Source: Geosiphon pyriformis
Taxonomy: Eukaryota > Glomeromycota > Glomeromycetes > Archaeosporales > Geosiphonaceae
Direction: 5' to 3'
Assembly: GCA_016748015.1 (NCBI GenBank)
Contig: JAAOMT010000678.1
Location: 476,389-540,388 of the forward strand
DNA: 64,000 nt
Of this stretch, positions 12,468 to 22,985 are shown piece after piece. Each line of letters begins with the position of its first letter. Position 1 is the stretch's first letter. The translations under genes were made by a program, and so were the position numbers. The notes beneath the pieces were generated by a model. The model was not told the origin of the DNA and searched no databases. It saw only the letters and a list, made by a program, of their open reading frames with translations.

Positions 12468-14623
12468 TATCTATTATTAATATATAAACCTTGAAAAGCT
12501 TTAATTTAATTGAATCCAAATTCTCAAAAATTTGTCAAGTTTTTTGTGGCGATGCGAAAAAAATTAATAAACGAATACAAAATTGCCTTATTTGAAGTCA
12601 AATTTAAAAATGTATAAAGTTTTTTTTTCATTTTCTCCGGTCACCGAGTTAAATTTAAATTTTTGTTTTTCCATTCCATTCTTTATTAGGTCTTTCAGTT
12701 TTGTAAATCTTTTTTTTTGTGTCACAGTTCCTAAATTAAACCTTTTTTTTTGTTTTTGCTTTGTTTGACAAAATTATTTACATCATTTACGGAAAATGAT
12801 GAAACAATGTGTTTCTTTCCACTAATTCTTTTTTGGTATTCCAATTGATCACCCAAAAAAGGTTTAGGAAAAAAAATTCCGGAATCATTATCAAAAATAT
12901 TTTATGAAGCGAATTTAGTCCTTCAGCTCTCAAAAGACTGCGATCGAAATTAACAACAGAGATAAATTAAAACCTAATTATTATTATTATTATTATTATT
13001 TAAGATGCAATGAAAGTCAAGTACATCAAAAGATTCTGAAAGTTCCAACTAAGAATTAAAAAGTGTTGTCAAATTTAATATTCTAATTGGTTAAAGAGCA
13101 AAATATAAAAATAATAATAATTCCAGTTACTAAGCAAAAAACTAAATAGAAAAAGAAAAAGAAACTTTAAAGGTAAATTTTAATTTTCTTTCTTTTACTA
13201 TTCTTTCCTTCCTGCATTTTCAATTCCTTTCTTTGTCAATTAATTATTCTAGTCTTCCATCCTTCGTATAACTATTTCAATTGGAAATTTATTATTTATC
13301 GAAATAGAAGGAGGAATCATTTCCAATTTTATTTTCACTATTTATTACTAATTTCTCAAATGAATTTTAAGAGTCTCTCAATTGATTCCTTTATTTCATT
13401 CATATTCTTCTACACAATATTTTACCTCGAGGTTAATTAGAATCTTTTACAGGCATCAAGAGCAGGGATGGAGTTTGTTCTTATGCATTTTGTGATACAT
13501 TTATTTTAGTTTTTGAACTTTCTCTAGTATTTTTACTTTTTATCTGGTAGAATATATATTCTTGTACCATTTATAAACCTTTCCTAATTGGTTACAAAAA
13601 TTTTGACTTATAAATATGAACTTTTAAAGTTCTTGATTTTATCTCAAGGCCAGAATTCTCTCCTTCATGATTATTAATCCTTTCTAAGAAAAAAAAACAA
13701 AAAATTTTTTGTTGAGTTTGAATATATTCTTTAGCTGTGGAAAACTATTACGAAAATATTTTTAATCGTATTCAAAAAAGTGAAACCAACAAATTTCGGC
13801 GATTTAATTCTTTGAATTAATTTATTAATTTTTTATTTTTTTTGTGTATCCCCAACCCAAAAATACAGAGGCTAATTATCATTTGTTATCTCTCTCTCTC
13901 TATTCACCTAACTGTTACAAGCGAAAAAATTTAAACATATAAAAGATATTTTTATTAAAAATGGCCCCGAAAAATGACTAGAATAAATATTATTCCTTGA
14001 AAGTAACCAAAATATTTTCAATAAATAATTTATTAAACAAAAAGAAAATTTGGTTTTTCGATTAAGGAAAAAAAATCTCATTCCAAAACATTTAGAAATA
14101 TTAAATTTTTTTTTTATTGAATTTAAAAAATCAATATATGTATATTTAGTTTATTAAGAATTGATAATTTATTTTTCCCACCACAATCTTACCAATTGTC
14201 CCATTTCTTTAGCCATATAAATTATGTACACAAACACTAAAGGAAAATTTACTTCTTTCTTTTTTATGCTCTTAGCGATATAAATATAAACTAAGGACTT
14301 TAGTTATTTATTGGACATTAGGTTTAATATTATATATATATTGGGCAAATTAATCCCTTAATATCTGCTCTTGCTAAATAATTTGTTAATTCAGAATTTT
14401 GAAAGTATAAACAAAAACCTTTGAAAGGGGGGTCATAAAAATTAATTTATATCTTATTTCTTTCACAATATTTATATAATTTTTTATGATGACTCTTCTC
14501 ATTGTGATAACTAGTTTTAAAGAAATCTATGAATTACCAACCAATATTAGTTAGAATTTATAAAATCCAAATTATTAATTAGATCCATTTTTAGGCAGAT
14601 TAATTTTATTCTTGTTTTTATTT

Positions 14624-14654
<31 letters not shown>

Positions 14655-17196
14655 TTTGATGCTTGTAAAAGATCGAAGATTGTTTTCAAAACTGACAATT
14701 TGTATTAATAAACAAATTAAATAATTAATTTTTTAAAGCGATCAAACTTAAAATCAAGCATTAATCTATAAAAATTCAGTTTTAAATAACAAAATACTAT
14801 CCTTTTATTTCAATCATAAATTTGTTTATTTTATACTTTTTTTACAGCAAAAAATTATAATCAGGTCAATAATCAATCAAAAAATTTTGTTAAAATAATT
14901 ATCATGACCCATTTTTAAATATGTAACACTAAATAAATTGTTATAATAATTGAATATTTTACAAAACAAATTTTTTTTTTCAATTTTATAATATTAAAAA
15001 TAATTTAATTTATTTCAGAAAAAACTAAATATAACATATTTCTTAATTTTTTGTCTTAGATTCATCTTATTTTTTCATTTATCATTGCTCATTCAAGTTT
15101 ACTCAAGATAAAATTGTAAAATAAGTTTTTTTATATCTTCAAAAACAACACTTGAGCTTAGTTCATAAATGTCATTTTATTCTAAAGTTAATAAATAAGG
15201 TATATCGCAAAAATAATTAAATAAAATTAATATAAATTCCGTAAAAATATTTATTTAGAATATAATTAATACTTAACGATTAATAAAAAGAAAGCTTTTC
15301 ACTTACAGAAATGACGAGAGAAATCATGATTCCAAAAAATAACTCATTTTTTTTTATGAAATAATTGAAAAAAGATTTGCTTTAGCAACTCAAATGGTAA
15401 AAATATCCATTTTTAAAATCGTAATGGGAATAAACCTGTTTAAATAAATTGTAAAATCATAATTGCCTGGATTTTCCTTTTTCATTTTTATTTCAACTTC
15501 CCTTACATTTTTCTCTACTTCCTCGAAGATCAAAATATGAAATCGTAGAAAATAAAAATAATGCACTCACAGAACTCTAGATAAGGTCACGTATTCTTTC
15601 TAATAAAACCAGTGCGATATTCCATATTTAAATTTGGAACTTAATTTATCCACCTGTTTTAAACAAATAAGATATTTCTTAAAAAATTAGATCCGACTCT
15701 TTGTCCAAATACTATATTGATTCACTTGTGAAAATTAAAATAATACTTTAAAAATATTAAATAGGAAACGAAGGTCTTTAAATCTCTAGTTTAATGAAAG
15801 ATATGACATAAAGTTTTTTGAATATAATCTTCTCTTCGGTTCTTTTGAATTTTTCTAAAAAATATAAAACCTTTTTGTTCGGGTTAGATTATTCCTGAAT
15901 ATTCATTATATTACACGAAAAGTCCATTAAAATTCTTTATTTTCAATAATTGGGATTTCGAGATACAGTGTGAAACAAAAACCAAAATTACAAAATTTTG
16001 AATGACCAAGTTATAATATTAAGCAAATTCTTTTGAGAAAAACTTTGGCAAAATAGCTAGATTATTATTCTGTTAAAACTGATATTTTCTTTTTATGTAA
16101 AACTTTACTTTATGCCTAAAAATTTTTAGTCATTAGATATAAAATAAATAAATTTTTTATTTTAATTTTAATGTTTTATTATCATGTTTCAAAAAATTAA
16201 AACCAGTTTCATTTAAAAATAACTTTTTTCCAATTATTATTAATGATTTTTAGGTCACTTTTTAAGAAATTTTCAAGTATATCAAAAAAATTTTAAAATT
16301 CTGACAATATATATTGTTTTAATGTTTTTAAAATATTTGTCATAATTTTTTGATCAATTATTACCTTTTAATATTATGTTTATTTTTAAATTTTATAAAT
16401 ATTTAACTAAGTTAATATATATATTATGTAACAAAAAAAAATAGATAAAAATATTACATTATAAAACTTTTTCATTTTTTATTCAATTTAAATCAAATAA
16501 AATTTATATTATAGGCTTTATTTTTACTATTTACAAAAAGAAATTAATTTCATAATTTACATTAAAAATCAATTTTTTAATCAAAGAATATGGCAAACAA
16601 AAACTAATTTTTTTTTATAAGATAAAAGTAAATTTTTTGTTTTAGAATTAAAAAAAATTGAGCACAAAAACAGGATAATTGTTATAAAAAAAATTATAAA
16701 GCATGTATTGAAAAAAGAGGTTAATATTTCTACAAAAAATGGATAATTTGGAGCAATATATAATTGAAAAATATAATTCTTTTTCAAAACCATGGTAATC
16801 AATTTATTAAATTCAATATAATACTGAATTGCATATTAAATTTTATAAACATAATTATTTCATTGATTTTAAAATTAAACAAAAATATAATATCTTCAAA
16901 ATAGTATTTTAGAAAAATTTAATAACAATCAAGTTTAAATTTCTAAATGGCCAATTGATAACTTTAAAATCTTTTTTTAAAAAAATGACTTAATAAGGCA
17001 GTTAAATTGGTGTCTTATTTAAGTAATCAATGATGTTTTAGAAAAGTCAAAAGACAAGCAACATCATTTAGTTAACTTTAAAATTATTTTATATGAAAAA
17101 AGATAATTTGACACCAATCTTTTTTAATAATAAATGGACTTTATTTTTTTCACGTGATAAGATTTAAAAGTTTCTTTTTTATTTGAACACGTAGGA

Positions 17197-18260
17197 TTAC
17201 TCATTACTGACTGAAAAAAGCTCTGCAACATCTGACTGTACACATTGACATCCGCTTCGTTTAGCCATACCCAGCCAAAACAAACCATTGTGAAAATCTC
17301 TTAAAACACCTTGCCCATTTAAATAGAAATGACCAAGCATTTGTTGTGAATGATGATGTCCAAGATAAGCTGCCTTGGAGAGCCATTGAAATGCCAATTT
17401 CAAGTGTTTTGGTGTACCAATGCCGTATTGGTATGCTCTTCCCAAATGATACATTCCTAAAGAAGAAAGTCAGTTTAATGAAAAATTATTCTTCAGAAAA
17501 CTCTCATACTTTTAAGAGCATATATTATTTGATATTCTTCACCATTGGTATTCAAATTTCCGGCAGATTGTGTATACCAGAAAAAGGCTTTGTCATTTTG
17601 GGATTCTCCCTCCGATAAACGACCCTTGAATTTAACCAGCCGTTTCTATAAAGTTAGTAAAAATCAGGTTGGATAATAAAATTCCAGGAATAAGGAACGT
17701 ACCAACGCCAGCTGTCCAACTGCTGATCCAGCTTTCGCAGATTTTTCAGCCCAATACACAGCCATCTGAAGATTTTTTTGTACACCAGCTCCTTGAAAAA
17801 AGCAGAAAGCTAATTGTGACATCCCAGCACTTGATTTTCCTTCAGCCGATTTCTTAGCCCATAAATAACCGTGATATGGATCTTTCGCAGTGCCAATCCC
17901 TTCCAGGAAACATAGTGATAACAGAGCCTGAGCTGTGGAATTGTTTTTCTTTTCGGCACATGTCTTGTATAGGCTGAAAGCCTCATTAGCGTTAGCTTCT
18001 GTTCCAATTCCTCGTTCGTGGAACAAACCAAAAATGCATTGGTATATCACGTCCTCTTGATTTTTCGAAAGGAAATCAAAAACACTCAGTGGAGTGACAT
18101 TGTACTTGCTAAGAAAGTCTAAGGCCTCGGGTTTAAAGTATTCTTTCTCACCACGGTCTACTGATTTCGCAAAAAAAAATTTCAGATCTAAACCGAATTT
18201 AATTTGCTCTTTTGTGAGTTGATCCTTTTTGTCAGTTTTTAAAGTAATCTTCAAGTCCAT
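17197..18260 (-). CDS. Sel1-like repeat protein (three exons)
   Basis: Sel1-repeat (SLR, TPR-like solenoid) protein of 306 aa after splicing: exon 1 17703-18260, exon 2 17543-17645, exon 3 17197-17456. Intron 1 (57 nt) starts GTACGT and ends tttatag with a ttactaac branch point; intron 2 (86 nt) starts GTGAAG and ends ctttag. The joined frame restores complete repeats across both junctions, for example ...GNLNTNG|MYHLGRAYQYGIGT. About six repeats run from residue 74 to 300, each with the G-x-G-[TV] turn and the A-x-x-W-x-x-K-[AS]-A helix; good examples are CFLEGIGTAKDPYHGYLWA and YLNGQGVLRDFHNGLFWL. No kinase or other catalytic domain is attached, and there is no signal peptide. Such solenoids act as protein-binding scaffolds; the partner is unknown. 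It has the same orientation as, and shares an N-terminal helix-plus-repeat unit with, the Sel1 gene at 19151. Confidence 0.88.
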
Positions 18261-18657
18261 GTCAGTGTCGAAAGTTGAATATAATAGAAATTCCCAAAGT
18301 ATTCTCTAATCAATGGAAATATTTTAGTTTTTAGCCAGAATCGTTTCCAGACTTAATAGGATGATTATAAAAATATTCTGCCATCAGATTTCCCACCTAA
18401 GTTTTTTATTTTCTACTCTGGTAAAACCCATTAAAGTGACCCGGAGATTAACTATTGCCGAATTTAAAAATACTATTAGGGTTTTTAAACACTAGCTGGT
18501 TAGCGTTTAGAGTAATTGGATATTCTATTTGACTGTTGATAATTTCCTAATTTTCTACAATTTAGATGCAATGTTAGCCTTAATACGCTTAATACGGTAA
18601 CTACGATACATTTCAGAGCACGAACCTGAAACTATCTTTTTCTCAATTTCTTATCCT

Positions 18658-18680
18658 CCTGCTGCTGCTGCTGCTGCTGC
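18658..18680. repeat. (CTG)n microsatellite
   Basis: About seven GCT/CTG triplets between the two Sel1 genes, upstream of the first; unusual in GC content for this window. Confidence 0.85.
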
Positions 18681-18920
18681 AATTTATCAAGAAAATTTTA
18701 AAGCAAAATGTTTACTGAAATAAATACACTAATTTTAAATCCTTGTATGTGGCACCGGAAAAATTAATTACTAAATAACACGTTGCAATTTTACCAGGTG
18801 CTATTGGTATTTTATAATGAGAATTCATGATTTGAAGCATTAAGCTTCACAAAATAGTCATATAACTAGTTCAGTAACAGTTAAGGAAAAGTGTTTTAGA
18901 TAGCCGAAGTTATCAATTAA

Positions 18921-19136
18921 ATGTCTAATACTCGAAAATTAACATTTGAATCAGGCGCGACCAGCAAGACAAATGGTAATGATTGGGTTATCGTCAACAA
19001 ATACCGTAAAGTGGTCTTGGCCTTTTCACGAGAAAATGCGAATTTAAAGAGGATAATAAGATTTCGTAATTGGAAAGCACAAGTGAGGGAGAAGCTAAAG
19101 TTGATTTTTCCCCGCAATTCGGTTTATGTATGCTAA
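18921..19136 (+). CDS. Small basic protein, hypothetical
   Basis: A 71-aa frame beginning with ATG and ending TAA, lying between two minus-strand Sel1 genes and ending 14 bases before the 3' end of the second. The product starts MSNTRKLTFES, has VIVNKYRKVVLAF and a basic helix-like centre NLKRIIRFRNWKAQVREKLK. GC and codon usage look gene-like compared with the surrounding AT-rich DNA. I know no homologue; no signal peptide or membrane segment. It could also be an exon of a longer gene or a relic. The opposite-strand frame here is a shadow. Confidence 0.33.
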   Translation: MSNTRKLTFESGATSKTNGNDWVIVNKYRKVVLAFSRENANLKRIIRFRNWKAQVREKLKLIFPRNSVYVC

Positions 19137-19150
19137 AAAAATTATAAAGA

Positions 19151-20551
19151 TCAAAATCGAAGCCTGAAAAGACCGAACACACCATCGCAAGCATGTTTAC
19201 AGCCATTAGTATGTGCCTTATAATACAACCATAGCGCTTCATGAACGTCTCTCGATATCCCAACACCATGTTCATAACAGCTTCCAAGCCTTTTCTGACC
19301 ATGTTCGTCGATTCGGGATGATTTTCGGTACCAATAAAAAGCTTTAACACCATCAACCGGAATTTCACCTCCTTTTCTATAAAAATTGGCCAGATGATAT
19401 TGCCCAACAGCATCTCCATTTTTTGCAGATTCCTTGTAGCATTCAAGCGCCAATTGCAAATCTTGGGTGGTGCCATAACCCCTTTCATAACAGTATGCAA
19501 GTCGTCGTTGAGCCGCTGGATTTTCTTCTTCGGCAGCTCTTTTGTACAAGGAAAATGCCATACTAGGATCTTTTTCTACACTTCGGCCTTTTTGATAGCA
19601 TTTTGCGAGATGATAAATAGCAATGGCGTTGCCTGTTTCAGCAGACTTTTGATACCAGTAGAAAGCTTTGTTGTTGTCTTTTTCGACTCCTGAACCTGTC
19701 TCATAACATCTTCCAAGTTTCCATTGTGAAAGTGCCATTCCAGATTCGGCAGATTTTATATACCATTCAAGACCCTTTTGTTCATCTTTAGTCACACCAA
19801 ATCCCTTGGCATAACATCTTCCCAGGCCCCATTTTCCCCAATTTGATCCTCCCTGAACTGAAAGAGCTAGCCAAAAAAATGCCTGAGATTCATGCCTTGA
19901 ACATCCATCTCCGTTTAAAAAACAATTACCGATTATTGCTTGTGCAAAAGGATTTCCAGCTTGTGCAGCAATCATGTATTCCCGGAATGCCATATTCAAA
20001 TCAGGGACTATTCCAATTCCAAATTTATGGAAGTCACCAAGAAGGCATCGATGATTGGAAATGTTTGGATTGTTAAGTAATATTTTAAAAGCCATTTCGG
20101 GTGTCAAATTAATATTCTTTAAGAACAGCCGGATAGCTTTCTCAAGAAATCCTTTTTCTGACCTTTCCAGACTTTTGGTAAATATTTGAGTAACCCCGTA
20201 TATAAAAAAATTGTCTTTATTAGCCTCCTCGTAAACAGAAAGATCCTTTTTTTCTAAGGACAAAATAGTTTGTTTTTTTGTATTTGTAGGATCAGCGAAT
20301 TCCTCGCTTTCCAAACAGTTTCGAAGAAAAATAGGACCAAGTTTATCTCCAGCTTCAACACTTTGTCCGAAATGAAAACGAGCTTTCTCGCAATCTGCTA
20401 TTGTGCCAATTCCATGCTGGTAAAAGCAACCGAGGAATATTCTATAGTCCTTATTTTCTTCTCGAGATAAGAATGAAAAAACTTGCTGGTGAGAGTATTC
20501 ATTAACATTGAGAAATTCATATATGCACTGGGTTTGATCAACTTTTTCCAT
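19151..20551 (-). CDS. Sel1-like repeat protein (long paralogue)
   Basis: Solenoid protein with about nine Sel1 repeats. A continuous frame gives 466 aa from the ATG at 20551. The frame remains open upstream to about 20692 and still looks coding (KSNEKILASSIDNFLWEIRL), but with no ATG; one possibility in phase is a one-codon first exon ATG|GTAGGA at 20782 joined after an 87-nt intron at ttag/20692, which is unproven. Repeats show the usual pattern: LGRCYAKGFGVTKDEQKGLE, LGRCYETGSGVEKDNNKAFY, LAKCYQKGRSVEKDPSMAF, LAYCYERGYGTTQDLQLALE, LGSCYEHGVGISRDVHEALW. The first repeat and the third unit are each preceded by a similar helical stretch (VFSFLSREENKDYRIFLGCF and MAFKILLNNPNISNHRCLLG), also seen once in the neighbour at 17197, so the N-terminal half seems to contain an internal duplication. 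Probable cytosolic scaffold or adaptor; no enzymatic domain. Confidence 0.88.
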   Translation of the reverse strand: MEKVDQTQCIYEFLNVNEYSHQQVFSFLSREENKDYRIFLGCFYQHGIGTIADCEKARFHFGQSVEAGDKLGPIFLRNCLESEEFADPTNTKKQTILSLEKKDLSVYEEANKDNFFIYGVTQIFTKSLERSEKGFLEKAIRLFLKNINLTPEMAFKILLNNPNISNHRCLLGDFHKFGIGIVPDLNMAFREYMIAAQAGNPFAQAIIGNCFLNGDGCSRHESQAFFWLALSVQGGSNWGKWGLGRCYAKGFGVTKDEQKGLEWYIKSAESGMALSQWKLGRCYETGSGVEKDNNKAFYWYQKSAETGNAIAIYHLAKCYQKGRSVEKDPSMAFSLYKRAAEEENPAAQRRLAYCYERGYGTTQDLQLALECYKESAKNGDAVGQYHLANFYRKGGEIPVDGVKAFYWYRKSSRIDEHGQKRLGSCYEHGVGISRDVHEALWLYYKAHTNGCKHACDGVFGLFRLRF

Positions 20552-20782
20552 GAGCTTAGTCAATCCATATTTCAACCTAATTTCCCAAAGAAAATTATCG
20601 ATACTGCTAGCTAGAATTTTTTCATTTGACTTTTCCAATAGTTTTTGTTCACTCGCCTTAATCGAAGTTAAGGTTTGTCTTTGGATATACGGCTAAGATA
20701 GGATTTTCGAGGTCAAATGACGTTGATAAGAAAATGTGAATATTGGAAGCAAAAAAGTTTATGAAAAATGAATTCCTACCAT

Positions 20783-21545
20783 TTTATTAAATTTTGTGTG
20801 TAGGACCCTGGAGTTTTTTAATCATCAATAAGTGTTTTCACAATTATCAATTAATATAGAATAACGGAGACACGGAGCAAATGGTGTAACTTAGTAAACT
20901 ATAATCTTTAATGTTTTAGGGTCTCACTTGGATATACTTGTACCAACAAACACGCAAGGAAGATTACTGATATGTAAATATTTGGGATCGAATTTTCCCA
21001 GAAAGGGTACCCAGCATAAGCCGTGCGTTTGATAGTGATGTAATGTTTAAACTTTTGCAATGAATGTTTTTCTACTTTTTCCTGAAATATTTAAATCTCA
21101 AAGAGCTCTAGTTTGTAAAAAAAAAAATTTTGCTTATCCGATACGTCAATTCTTTTTGTCGATAAATTTTTTTTTTGAAGTAATAAAGATATTAATTTCA
21201 AGAGTTCAATGTATTCAAGAACTTGAAAAATAAATGAATAGAATAGACAAGTGCTGAAATAATGGGGAAAATATTTTGGGTTCACTTTATAGAAAACTTT
21301 GAATCATATAATTTAGCAAATTTTTAATTGATGAAAATCAGGTATCAACACAAAAAATTACATTTTCAAGGAGTGCAAGATTAATTTAGAAAAATTCCCA
21401 AATTCCCCTAGAAGAAATTTGAAATTTCCTCTCATGTAAAGTTAAAATTAAGTTATGAAAATTTTGTGACACAGTGGCGCTTGACAAATTTATAGAAAAT
21501 ATATATATATTTATTCAATTTACAGTTGTATTTTGAAAGGAGTAA
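20783..21545. other. Intergenic: Sel1 promoter side and 3' flank of the glycosyltransferase-like gene
   Basis: No gene seen; short frames here start without convincing coding character. Confidence 0.45.
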
Positions 21546-22985
21546 CTAATATCGATGACCAATATCAATTAATTGACCTGGATCTTCGATAGTCCATAAC
21601 TGATGAAGATGCTGGGCATAATAAGAGAAAGTACTACCATTAGTTCCATAAAATTTACCCCCTTTAGCAGCAATGACTAAATCGACCATCGGGATAAAAT
21701 GATTATAAAGATTTGTTCCGTCTCGGCTATTAATCATCTTTTTTAGAGGTGAAAGTTGATCAGTAAAGTTCTTTAATATAAAAGTACAAGGATATTTTGA
21801 AAAAAAGGGAATTAAAGCCTTGTCATGCTTTTCAATATCTGTAGCTAGATAAATTTTTTGATTGTTGGAGCTTGCACATTTGGAAAAACTCATTTCACTT
21901 CCGTAAATTTCTGAATTCGTTTCAGAAAGGATTTCATCTTTTTCCATTGCTTCAATCAAAATTTGAATCGTTTCTTTTTTGTACTTTTTATATCCATGAT
22001 CTCCAGCTCGCAAATGAATGCCCACGTATTGACCTGATCCACCTAATTTCTTCGTAATTTCATTAGCAACGTCCAGTAATACAGGATTTCCAAACACCAA
22101 ATGTCGATCAATGACCGTTTCTTTGAAGCGTTTATTTCCCCACAGGTTGAGAGTTAATCTTTTTGAGCTATACACACTATAAAAGTGGATCAATTTTTCT
22201 TTTCGTTCTCGGAGACTACACAGACTGGCTCGACGTGAGAATGGAGTTACGGAATCATTTGGGGTACTTTCGTCAAAGAATTGATAATCATATCGTGTTG
22301 CTTCGGTTGGATAGTAAATTTCGGTTTGTGGATTGGTGATGTTTAACATGGTATATAAATTTGTGCTTGAAAAGTCTTCACGATTGCGAATACGAACATA
22401 ACGTTCAATATATTCCATATCTAATATTTCGTCCCATCTTAAAAGAGTGTACGAAGCGGTAAAACGAAGACACTTTTCTTTGCTATTCTCTACCAAATCA
22501 TCAGAATCATCAAAATCATTAGAATCATCACAATCAGATGAATCTTTGTGAGCTTTGAATCGAGCTAAGGAGCTCATCAACGCAGCATTAGGACTCCAAG
22601 GTATTTTTCTTCCAAGAATTGTTGGGGGCAAAATTAATGTCCTATTTGTGTACCACGCTAAAAAGATTGCATTCGTTAAAGATATCCGTTGATTGTGAAA
22701 ACCACTATGCGGCAAATATGTCAAGAACTTTTCTTGGCGATTTTCATGCTTTATAAAATCCAAGGTGCATTTAGAAATGTTGGGATGAAAAATTTTCGTC
22801 TGTAAATCTTCAGAAAAATCGATTTCTAGAGGCGTGGTATCTGTCAGAGTGTTGTAGTCTTTTGAAAACAGAACTTTCGTGTAAATAGCTATTGAAAATG
22901 CCAAAAGAATCGCAGGGTAAAGGCATTTTTTCAAGGTATGCCACAAAGCATTTCGTGAAGAGTCTCCTATATAATAATATTTCAT
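21546..22985 (-). CDS. O-fucosyltransferase-like type II membrane protein
   Basis: Intronless 479-aa frame, ATG at 22985. A single hydrophobic segment at about residues 22-39 (LYPAILLAFSIAIYTKVLF) after a short basic N-terminus predicts a Golgi/ER type II membrane anchor with the rest luminal. Features of the GDP-fucose O-fucosyltransferase superfamily: SGFHNQRISLTNAIFLAWYT (94-113) with the NQR turn followed by RTLILPP (115-121), a nucleotide-sugar-contacting HLR motif in YVGIHLRAGD (320-329), IYLATD (378-383), and a C-terminal GTNGSTFSYYA (447-457). An Asp-rich loop (149-163) is an insertion I do not know from the family. Four or more Cys and several N-x-[ST] sites fit a luminal domain. The likely reaction is transfer of fucose or a related sugar to protein or glycan, but acceptor and donor cannot be told from sequence. 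Start is supported by the anchor immediately after it. Confidence 0.82.
   Translation of the reverse strand: MKYYYIGDSSRNALWHTLKKCLYPAILLAFSIAIYTKVLFSKDYNTLTDTTPLEIDFSEDLQTKIFHPNISKCTLDFIKHENRQEKFLTYLPHSGFHNQRISLTNAIFLAWYTNRTLILPPTILGRKIPWSPNAALMSSLARFKAHKDSSDCDDSNDFDDSDDLVENSKEKCLRFTASYTLLRWDEILDMEYIERYVRIRNREDFSSTNLYTMLNITNPQTEIYYPTEATRYDYQFFDESTPNDSVTPFSRRASLCSLRERKEKLIHFYSVYSSKRLTLNLWGNKRFKETVIDRHLVFGNPVLLDVANEITKKLGGSGQYVGIHLRAGDHGYKKYKKETIQILIEAMEKDEILSETNSEIYGSEMSFSKCASSNNQKIYLATDIEKHDKALIPFFSKYPCTFILKNFTDQLSPLKKMINSRDGTNLYNHFIPMVDLVIAAKGGKFYGTNGSTFSYYAQHLHQLWTIEDPGQLIDIGHRY

Noticed and set aside
17346-17618. Plus-strand frames across the Sel1 genes
   Set aside because: Shadows of the minus-strand Sel1 repeats, whose repeat pattern is unambiguous.
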